Shown here in pieces: positions 23,861-33,107 of a DNA stretch of 64,000 bases. The position numbers and the translations under genes are program-made. The DNA is from Amborella trichopoda (taxonomy: Eukaryota; Streptophyta; Magnoliopsida; Amborellales; Amborellaceae): positions 1,584,201 to 1,648,200 of the forward strand of contig NW_006498122.1 in the NCBI RefSeq assembly GCF_000471905.2, given 5' to 3'. Positions within the stretch are counted from its first letter, which is position 1. Every line of letters starts with the position of its first letter. Below the pieces are notes generated by a model. The model did no database searches, had not been told where the DNA came from, and was given only the letters and a program-made list of their open reading frames with translations.

Positions 23861-24202
23861 AGCTAGATGGTGTTGCTCTTATGCATGGTAGGCAAAGAAA
23901 AGGCGGAGCTGGAAGAGGCAAAGCCGAGAACAAAGGCTTCAAAAGATCGTTTAGCAGCGAGGGGATCGATTCAACCAAATAGGGAGAGGAGAGAAGTTCC
24001 ATGATCTGCACTTGCATTTGAACATGCTGGTTTCTCTTAAGAACAGAGAGTTTGAAATACAATGTCCTCTAGGACTGAATATAATCAGATTTGGACCTCC
24101 TCATAAAATAGAGAGGTATCAGTCCCTTGTATAGAGGAAACATCATATCGAATTCTTTTCTTTCCTGATTTCTATTATACCAAGTTTGTTCCATGCTCAA
24201 GG

Positions 24203-24470
24203 TCAAAGAAAGGAAGGTGGGGTGAGGCTTACGGATGTAGGTACCAAGTACGAATATCCATATGTATTTCTCACTATTTTGATTCCAAGAATCACATCAT
24301 ATTGCGTTTTGTCGTTCATATTTTGTTCAAAAGACATGAATCTCTTTGTGTCCTCTATGCACACAATATTTCTGCACAGTATGAGCATATAATCCACATA
24401 CCGGCAAATAATAACCACATCGCCCATCCTCCACATTGGCATATACACTTCTATCAATGTTATTGCTACA
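24203..24470 (-). mobile_element. Fossil Ty1/copia reverse transcriptase fragment
   Basis: Minus-strand translation matches part of a Ty1/copia reverse transcriptase, in the palm region that ends with the VILGIKI block common to plant copia elements. Only about 80-90 codons are recognisable. No LTRs, integrase or gag are seen nearby, so this is a small, broken and old remnant. Confidence 0.75.
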
Positions 24471-24827
24471 ATTTTTTTTAGGATCATGTTAGGGTATGCA
24501 TGCATGTGAGTATTTATTAAATATATTTAACATTTTTTACAGTAATTACCCTAGTTTTGTAATACAAAGTTTATTTGAGTGAGGGTATTTTTTGTATTTA
24601 ACAAGGCTATGATAGATAATGTTATAAAAGTTTAATGGCATTTAATACTCTATGTTGGTGATGATATACCTCATGATGTCATTCTCTATTATAATTCATA
24701 AATGTTCTTCTTTTTATTATGAATTTTTACTTTGCCTTTGAAAAATTATCTAAAATATCCCTAGACAAAAAGTTATTACATTAATAGGAGTATTAATATC
24801 TAAAAATGTTTAGTATATTAAAATAAA
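24471..24827. other. Intergenic, no gene recognised
   Basis: AT-rich DNA with nothing recognisable. Confidence 0.5.
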
Positions 24828-24970
24828 GGGTAAGCTTTCTATGTTTTCCCTACAACATAAAACTTATATGTTTCCCCTTATCAAGTGAGCTACTCATCGT
24901 TTGATCTTAGATCCAATGCCTCAGAGTATTTTTTTTTTAATTTTTTATACAAACTTTATGAAGCTGGATG
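24828..24970. mobile_element. MITE family B, truncated copy 2
   Basis: Left end GGGTAAGCTTTCTATGTTTT followed by a CCCTACAACATAAAA block matches the family B terminus at 27874. The block GATCCAATGCCTCAGAGTAT resembles the interior of the 13960 copy. The rest is absent. Confidence 0.6.
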
Positions 24971-25074
24971 GTAGGAGAAGCATATATATTCTATGTTATA
25001 ATGGAAATATAGAATCATTTCCCTTAAATAAATACTTACATGTATGAGAACCCGAACATGACCTTCTTTTTTAT

Positions 25075-25463
25075 GGGTGTGGCTTGTGTAGAGTAGAGGC
25101 TCTAAATAATCAAAATAAAGCACACCTTCAAATAGTGTCAAGAAATGTGGTTTCAATACCAGAAATCTTTGTGATAGCCTTAAAATATATTTTTATATTT
25201 AATTATAAACTTCAAAAGCTTCAAAAATAGTGTACATCGAGCAGATCTATGAAAAATCTTGAAAATTGATGGTCAAAAAATGCATTACAAGATGCACTGT
25301 TTCGAAAACATGGAATCCATTTTTTTTCTCATGTCCATGCATATTGATGTCGAGATGATCAATTTGAGGATATTTTGGCATTAAAACAACCTCTTCTAGT
25401 GAAATTTTTGAGGTAGGCTCTAATTTGATTGTTTAGAGCCTTGGCTCTAAATAAACTTTTTCC
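25075..25463. mobile_element. MITE family A, copy 7 (GGCTCT-type ends)
   Basis: Starts GGGTGTGGCTTGTG with AGAGTAGAGGCTCT and ends with AGAGCCTTGGCTCT, then AAATAAACTTTTTCC. Both ends use the same palindrome variant, as in copy 2 at 14700, which it closely resembles along its whole length. Confidence 0.8.
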
Positions 25464-25841
25464 ATATTTAAATACATGTATAATTTTGCAATATAACTCA
25501 AACTTATCATCTATATAGGAAATATCCAATCTAAGAGAGGTAAAAAATATATCGGGTTGACATTTTAAGAAGCCACAAAAGTAGAGAAGGGAGAGAGAAT
25601 TAGAAGTTGAGATTTAAGGAAGGACAATTATCCTATACGATAACTCCGAACTACCCTCATTGAAGATTGTATGTCTTGAATTTTTTCTAGAGATAAGGTG
25701 CCCATTTATTTTTGCGGACATGTATCCACCCTTTAACTTTTGGTTAATAATGCAGTATAGGTATTCTCTTCTAATACACCGCTAACTTTGAAAACTACCT
25801 GCAGGGATCATCCATATGTCTCCTACAATATACCATGGCCC
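25464..25841. other. Intergenic, no gene recognised
   Basis: AT-rich DNA with no recognised feature. Confidence 0.5.
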
Positions 25842-26186
25842 GTGGTTGTATAGACCCTTAGTTTTTATTTTTTTTTATATGGAAAATTGTTTCATGTGGG
25901 CTGGACCGCATAACTACATATGCGGTGCAAAAAATGTAAAGCATCCATCTTAAAGATCGATACAAGTAGGTGTTCTATCTTAAAACAATCGAAACTAACA
26001 GTCTAACTGTTTTCTATTATAATTATTATTTTTAATTTTTAAAATTTACTTATTCTTTCATAATCATGATCTCCATGTTAGATATTACATGTCCTTAAAG
26101 ATTAAGTAAAAAAATCTATTTAACAAATAGATTTATTAATAGGCCCGCATTTCTACATATGCGGGCTTGACCGTATAGAAACCAAA
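25842..26186. mobile_element. Candidate MITE family C
   Basis: The left part has TGGTTGTATAGACC and the right part, inverted, has TGGTTTCTATACGG. Just inside each end lies a short hairpin around CTACATATGCGG (about 25918-25935 and 26143-26164). One copy only in this window. The ends and class are tentative because I see no clear target duplication. Confidence 0.45.
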
Positions 26187-26741
26187 AGGCTAAAAAATCC
26201 ATTAGCTAGGATGCCTGGTAATGTAGATCTTGCGGACCTGCTCAAATTATAAAATTGATCAGATTTTTTTTTTTTTCAACGTTCACACGAGACCTCGTTC
26301 ATTTGAGGTCCACCTACAAAACTCTCTTCCTCTCTCACACGCACATCGTTTGGGTTTTAACGACCTCGCTCCATTTTTAGGTTTTCATCTCTCTTCCTCT
26401 CTCAATTCATTAACAACATTGGTAAAGCGCATGCATAATACTTGCATTTATTAGCTTTACATGTTATTATTAATTATTTATCACAAAATTTACGAATTAT
26501 TTATTTTAGTATTATTGTGTATTGTTAATTATTTATAATTCTAATTAGATTTTTATTAAATTACTTTATTAATGCTTGATAATATTATACATGTGTTTTA
26601 TTGGACTTTATTTTCATATATTATTTTATTGAATGAGATTGTGTAAACTTTTGTGCACTACAATACGAGTTATTATTCATTGAGAAAGAGGTATAACTGT
26701 AGTTATTATTCATGGAGAGAGGCACGACCGTTATGATTTTA
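26187..26741. other. Intergenic, no gene recognised
   Basis: Low-complexity AT-rich DNA upstream of the U2 snRNA gene. No recognised feature apart from a short direct repeat (GTTATTATTCAT, at 26669 and 26703). Confidence 0.5.
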
Positions 26742-26752
26742 ATCCCATATTG
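26742..26752 (+). promoter_or_regulatory. Upstream sequence element (USE) of U2 snRNA
   Basis: ATCCCATATTG matches 9 of 11 positions of the plant snRNA USE consensus RTCCCACATCG. It lies 32 bp before the TATA box, the spacing known for RNA polymerase II snRNA genes in plants; Pol III snRNA genes have about one helical turn less. Confidence 0.8.
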
Positions 26753-26784
26753 AAGGTTGGGGAAGTTTCGGGATACATAGGGAC

Positions 26785-26792
26785 TATAAAAG
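26785..26792 (+). promoter_or_regulatory. TATA box of U2 snRNA gene
   Basis: TATAAAAG begins 32 bp before the predicted first base of the U2 RNA and is correctly spaced from the USE. Confidence 0.8.
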
Positions 26793-26816
26793 CATACAGC
26801 AAAGGCATTCAAAAGC

Positions 26817-27012
26817 ATACCTTTCTCGGCCTTTTGGCTAAGATCAAGTGTAGTATCTGTTCTTATCAGTTTAATATCTGATACGTGGTCCATCGGACCA
26901 CACGATATTAAATTAATTTTTCAGTGGGGGAGGGGCCACCGCACTAGCTGGCTAGTGGGTCCCTCGGGCGTCGCCCATGCGTTGCACTACTGCAAGGGCC
27001 TGGCGCACCCCT
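26817..27012 (+). ncRNA. U2: U2 spliceosomal snRNA
   Basis: The RNA starts ATACCTTTCTCGGCCTTTTG, the conserved U2 5' end. The branch-point recognition sequence GTAGTA is at 26850-26855 and stem-loop II is intact (GTGGTCCATCGGACCAC). It then has the Sm-site region (about 26911-26925) and the 3' stem-loops ending near GGCGCACCC. Length is about 196 nt, as usual for plant U2. In the spliceosome it pairs with the intron branch site. Two details differ from the usual plant sequence: the Sm site reads AATTTTTCAG rather than a U-run directly followed by G, and the last stem (GCCCATGC with GCAAGGGC) has one mismatch. With USE and TATA present it is probably a real variant gene; a weakened or silent copy is possible. 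I found no convincing plant 3'-box behind it. Confidence 0.9.
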
Positions 27013-27449
27013 ACCAAAACAAACCCGAAACTTCCTTATTTTTTCCGTTGTCTCCTCTTCCTCTCATTTCTCCCGTTAAAATTAAATCCATTTTCTCTCT
27101 CTATTCCCTTCTCTCTGTCGATGTCTTCTTTATCCTTTTTTTTCTCGATTTACCCTTTTTCTCTCTCTAACCAATTTATCTTTTTTTTTTTCTCGTTTTA
27201 CCCTTTTTCACTCTCTAACCAACCCACTTTTCTTTATATGGCAAATGGGGTCATCCATAATACTTTATATGCTCATTTTTGTTTTTGGACTAGAAGAAGA
27301 CTGGGGATGGGATTTGTATTTGAATACCCTTGTTTTAGCTTCAACTCATATTTTATCTTAAAAGAAAAAATATATTAAGAATGGTATAAAAAAAAATTCA
27401 CATTATTATAGGTAAAATTCATACAATATTTTGGAATTTTTTTTTATCT
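27013..27449. other. Intergenic, CT-rich low complexity
   Basis: CT-rich DNA including a two-copy tandem repeat (TTTACCCTTTTT and CTCTCTAACCAA, about 27130-27225). The open frames here are products of the pyrimidine-rich composition, not genes. Confidence 0.5.
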
Positions 27450-27802
27450 AAAGTTGAGACTCTAAACACTCTTAACTAAAGCGCACATAAAAAAACTCAC
27501 TAGAAAAAATTGTTTTGATCCTAAAAAACTCTCAAATCTAATGATCCCGACCTTAGATACACGGACCTAAAAAAAAGAAGAAGGATTTGTAGTTTTGAAA
27601 ATAGTGTATCTTGTAATATATTATCTGGACCGTCAATTTTGAATATATTGAATTGTTCATAGATTTATTTGATCTACACCATTTTTAAAACTCTAAATTT
27701 TATAATTAGAGATAAAAATAAATATTTAAGTTATTATAATGATTTTTGTAATAAAATGACATCTTTTGTGTTTAGAGCGTAAGCCCTATACAAACCCCAC
27801 CC
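27450..27802. mobile_element. MITE family A, copy 8
   Basis: The left end is eroded (GAGACTCTAAACACTCTTAA). The right end GTTTAGAGCGTAAGCCCTAT continues to ACAAACCCCACCC. The interior shares the block TTATAATTAGAGATAAAAATA. Confidence 0.75.
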
Positions 27803-27873
27803 AATATTTTGCATACAAAATGATGATAATGCATTTTCAAGATCAGTTCCACACACAAACAATAATAACATAT

Positions 27874-28388
27874 GGGCAAGTTTTCTATGCTTTTCCTATA
27901 ACATAGAAGTTTTATCCTCCCCTTATCTAACCATCCATTATGTATGGACGGCTAAGATTGCTCCAATCATAATGTCACGTCTCTACACTATTTTATTTTT
28001 AAATTTTTTTCAATAAACTATTTTGATACTAAAATTTGGACGTCAATTCTTCTATTAAACTCGCAATAACGAAAAATATAAAAAAATATATTTTCAATAA
28101 AATAAAATGACCAAAATACCTCTGAAAGTTTCAAGGGGTATTTTGGTTATTATATTTTGTTAAAAAATTATTTTTAATATATTTTATAGGTGCACCACAA
28201 TGAAAAGATGACACGGACCAAATTTCATATTCATACAATTTATATAAAAAAACTAAAAATTAAATACTTTGAGTCGTCAGATCTAAAATGAAATGGTAAG
28301 TAACTCCTTTGACCAAAATTGGACGGCTCGGTAGTTGGGGGGACAATAGAATTTCTATAATGTAGAGGAAGCATATAAACCTTTCACA
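27874..28388. mobile_element. MITE family B, copy 3 (most complete)
   Basis: Left terminus GGGCAAGTTTTCTATGCTTT, then a CCTATAACATAGAA block. The right terminus, inverted, reads GTGAAAGGTTTATATGCTTC followed by CTCTACATTATAGAA. The terminal repeats are about 35 bp and imperfect. Non-coding interior. The candidate flanking duplication is weak, so the superfamily is not assigned. Confidence 0.65.
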
Positions 28389-28620
28389 TACTACATTTCC
28401 AATTAATGTATTACTGCAGTAATTTATTACGCGAGTGATGTATTTCGCTGGTAATATTTTTTCAATTACCGAAACGGCCCCTTAGACGTTCTTCTTTTCT
28501 AGGGCAAACAAAAGGGCTCTGTCTGTATTCTCGTTCGCCTGTAAAGAGGCCGTTGCTTCCTCATAGGCCATTTGCGTAACTCCATTGTACTAGGATTTCA
28601 GAGCTTCGCAACTAGCAATA
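28389..28620 (+). promoter_or_regulatory. Promoter and 5' UTR region of eIF3f
   Basis: The 230 bases between the upstream MITE and the eIF3f ATG must hold the core promoter and leader. A GGCCCC word (near 28477), a CT-rich stretch and the absence of an obvious TATA box fit a housekeeping-type plant promoter. No transcription start can be fixed from sequence alone. Confidence 0.4.
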
Positions 28621-31600
28621 ATGGCGAGTGGGAACACGATTCTTCAATTCTCTCCTTCCAGTACCAATTTATCGGCGAAGATTCATCCTATTGTTCTTTT
28701 TAATATCTGTGATTCTTTTTTGAGGCGTCAAGACCAAGCAGAACGTGTTATTGGGACTCTTCTTGGATCAATTTCAGCAGATGGAACAGTAGATATCAGG
28801 AATTCTTACTGCGTTCCTCACAACGAGTCATCTGATCAGGTACTGTTATTATTCTGGGGAACAGAGTATTATTCTTGAGTTTATTGAGCTCATTCACTTG
28901 TAAATTGAGCTACTTCCATATATTTGTATTTGTAGTATTTTAGGGTTTCTGGATCTCAATCTCCTGCATAGTATTTGTAGTATTCTAGGGTTATTCTAGG
29001 GTTTCTGGATCTCAATGTCCTGCAAAAGGAGGTTCTCAATCTCCTGCAAAAGTAGGTTCTGGATCTCCGAGGTTCGCAATATTGCTGCGACCAGGGCCCG
29101 TCTCATGAAAATATTATTATGTTAAGGAGGTTCTCGATCTCCTGCAAAACGAGGTTCGCGATATTGCTGCGACCAGAGCCCGTCTCATGAAAATATTCTT
29201 ATGTTAGGGTTAGGACGAGTGAAAACTTACTTTCATTTGGTTATTAGTTTTCTGTTATTTCTTGTATTTCTTGTAGTTTTTATATGTTTATTTTATAATA
29301 GCAATTTTGTTTCTTCTTTCCTTTTTTTTGTGTAGCAGTAGTTGTAAGAATATTTCATTAACACAGAGCGCTCTACCAACCTTTTTTGATGGGTAAAATG
29401 AAAACTTCATGCCTTGAGATCTTGCTAGTGATTTTATGCTATTTGTTTATCTACATTTACTGCTCGTCGCTAAAATATTTGTAGTTTGATGCCATATGGC
29501 TAACTAACGAGGTTATTGTACAGGGAATCACTTCAAATTTTCTTTGCAAGTTCCTGTTTAGCCCTTCATAATATACTTGTTACTGGTTTAGAAAAAACTT
29601 GACTGTTCTTTAGCTGGTGATATATTTATTGTTGTGTACCAATGTTTCAGAAATTGACTTGGGTCAGGTACTAAGCCCTGGCCCAGGGCAACTTACTTGG
29701 GGAGTACGAGTGGACTCGCCGGAGTCAGGCCGATATCTGATAGGCTGGAGACAAACCAGAAAAAATGGTGGAAAATGCTGAAGAAATAGAAAAATTGAGA
29801 TTAACAAAAAAGATGAAATTTCTCCCCAAAAAGGGTTATTTGGCCCCAAAAAATCGAAGGGTATGGGAAATACTGTTTTTTCTCGAAAGACAGCGAACTT
29901 TCAAGCCAAAAATGTCATTTTTCAACCATTATTCAAACAAATCAGTATGGGGTTATTGAAGAGGGTTGAATCACTATTAAATATAACCAGTTTCAACAGA
30001 TTTGGGCAAAAGATGAGCGAGAACTAGATGGAATGGCAGATATATTGGGGTTTGTTCTGAAAAACTGTTCTCATAAGAAGTGAGATTTTTTGGGCCAGAA
30101 CTCTCGATCTCTAGCCTCTGATGCAATAAATAAATAGAGGGATCTTGTAGAGGCTGATCAAGAACAAATCGCATCAGTTTGTGTTGGATTTGAATGAATG
30201 TTTGGGCGGATTGGTTAAAAAAAGCAGCTATATTTCATCAAAAAATTGATGAATAAATCAAAGATATAGATAGATTATTTCGGATGGAGAAAAGGGAATG
30301 ATATGGGCCTAGTAGTAAAAAGTTTGATCAATTTTTATCAAGAGTTTTGATAAACATCACCACTAGTGTACACTGAACTCGTCCTAAGTAAATCGGCTGA
30401 GTCCAAGTCGACCTGGATGACTCCGGAAACACTATTGTGTACAATGTAATGCAGCCATGAGTTTCAAAAATTTATTGTGCTTCACCAGATGTTTCTATTT
30501 GAAAGATGCTTAATTTAATACATGTATTCTAAGTTGTGCATTCTGTGGTTTGATACAGGTTGCTGTCGATATTGAGTACCATCATTCCATGCTTGTATCA
30601 CATCAAAGGGTGAACCCAAAGGAAGTAATTGTTGGATGGTAATCAATCTCATTTCTTCGGATATATCATTTGTGTTGATGTAGAAAGTATATGATTTGGG
30701 TTTGGTGGAGATTACTTGTGTAAGTTTTTTTTGAATAATAACTTGTGTAAGTTGGAATATCTCTCAAAAAGAAAATGAATAAACAACTTTGTGGCATGGG
30801 TACCGTTTAATGTATGTTATCGTTGTATTCTGCAATTAGAAAAGAGTGCCTTTAGGGTGAGCTTGTTGGGCTCATTGTGTTTCATTATATAATTCTTTAG
30901 TAGTTCTATTATTTTGTTTTGCTTATTGTTGTTGTTCCTTTTTTTTTTTGATACCCTTATTGTTGTTGTTCTTGTAGTTGCCATTGACAAGTTAGAGCCT
31001 GATTTGGTGCAGTGTAAGCTCGTCATGGAGTATTACCTGTATAAAAGTGGTATATTCATCCCAAACATTACTCTATTAGTTGGTTGGCCTGCACCATAAT
31101 AAGTATCGGATTAAACACATTTTTGAGTCATATGCTGTTTGGAGGAGGCAATTGTAAATTTATGTTAGAGATAGACAGAGAGAAAACCTCAAGAGTGAGA
31201 AAGTTCAAGGAGCAACTCAAAGGAAAAGGAAGAAGCCATGCTACATCTTCTTTGTTTTCACCATCTATATTCTTCTTCCCCAACATCTTCCTCGTTCTCA
31301 CCAATCCTCGTCGTCCTCCTCCTCCTCCAGCAGATTACTTTTTGGGGGACTTCTTCTTTTTAAGCTTTTTATTTTTTATCTCCAAATTTTCAAGCCAAAA
31401 GTATTTGTTAGAAAACAAATTAAAAATGAAAAAGGTCAATGTACATGTTGACCATTTGAATCTGGGCCATTGGGTCTGTACTACTCTGTAGGCAGGGGTC
31501 ACAAACATAACTCTGTGTGTGCATGGCGTGCATGTGTGTGTATGTATGTGTGTGTGTGCATGTGTGTGTGTGTGCATGCGTGTGTTTGGATTTTCTAAAT

Positions 31601-33059
31601 ATTGCCAACAAGTCATGGTTAGGATAGAAGTATTTGCCCATACTTCTTAAACTGTTGTTTTGGAAGCATTGTTTCTGAAAATCTTTGAGAAAGATCTTTG
31701 TCTAAAAATCCCTTATAGGTGTAAACAGTTTAAAAGGTGTTTATCTCTATCTGATCTAACATATCTTACGTTGTCCAGCTCATTTCTTTTTCTCTTTGTG
31801 GGCCAAAGGTTTTCTCTCTCTAAGGAATACCTTCCAAGGTCTGTGTGTGTGTGTGTGTGTGTGTGTTTGTGTGTGCGTGTGTTATAATTTGTCATAGCCT
31901 CAACCTTATAAACAAAATATGAATAATCTTATGTAAATAATGGTGCCAAACTGCGAACTTAACAGCTAATAGATTAGTTTTTTGTATACTATTTTAGTGC
32001 ATCTTATTGAGTTAGGCGCTAGTCCTTGTTGTAGATTACTTCTAAATAATGCATAAAGGAATGAGATTGGGAGTCTTTTACTGACACATGACTGCTATAT
32101 TCGTTGAACTTCTCTTTTATCATATCGCGCAAGAAAGCAAAACCGATCTCTTTCTGGCTGACCTACTTGATCATTCTTTAATTATTAGAATCTTTCTAGA
32201 TATATGTTAATCGTGGTTTCTCATTCAAATTTATGTTAGTGACCGTGAAGGAGTAGAGTGTATGTAGATTAAGGACAATATTCTTGGAATAGTTTAAAGG
32301 TTAATGAAGGAAAATGAGATTAAAAACAAAGGCGAAAGGAATATTTGGAGTGATTGGATTAGCATGGTCAAGTAATTCTAGAAAAAGTGGAGCCAATTGA
32401 AATCTCATTTGAAAATGTGAGATTTATTTAACAATGTAAATAACCTTATTCTGAGCATTTACCTTTCTTGTAAAGAATTATAAAAGGAGAGTATACTGCC
32501 AAGTCTTTCTTGGTTACCACATTAACTCAAAATACATTTTGAAGATCCATAATTTTCGCACCTTTCTTTCGAAGAAGTATTAATGTTCTTGCTTTGGTTA
32601 TTAAGAAATATAAATGGGAAAGTGTTCTGCTAAAAGGAACTACTGAATGGTCCCATTGAAGACTCAATCCAAGTACATTCAGTATTGGCAGCAATTGTGG
32701 TGACAGTTCCACGATAGTTGAGTCAATTGCATGTGTTGGACCTTTGGGGGCTTCTCTGTAGGTTATCCATGTGATCACATACCCCGATGAGTTTGGGAAC
32801 TCACTTCTGCTTGTAGTTTTGGCATTGCTCAGGCAATGCAACTTGAAGACATAAGTGGGATGGATACTTCTGGATGGTCTTGTTGGGGCAAGATTTGTGT
32901 GGGTTTTGTTCTCTCGCCATCTTGGGTCCCTGGACCTTCATTCGTGTACTGATTTTTTGGAGGCAGGCAACACATGAAATACTGACACATACTATGGTTT
33001 CAGCCATTTGGGGTTCTAGGATATGTCCTCTTATTTGTTTTTTGTGTGTGTGTGTTTGT

Positions 33060-33107
<48 letters not shown>

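Noticed and set aside
30817-33107. Many open frames in eIF3f intron 2, some with His/Thr repeats
   Set aside because: They are translations of TG/CA and GA microsatellites and of intron sequence; none shows a domain.
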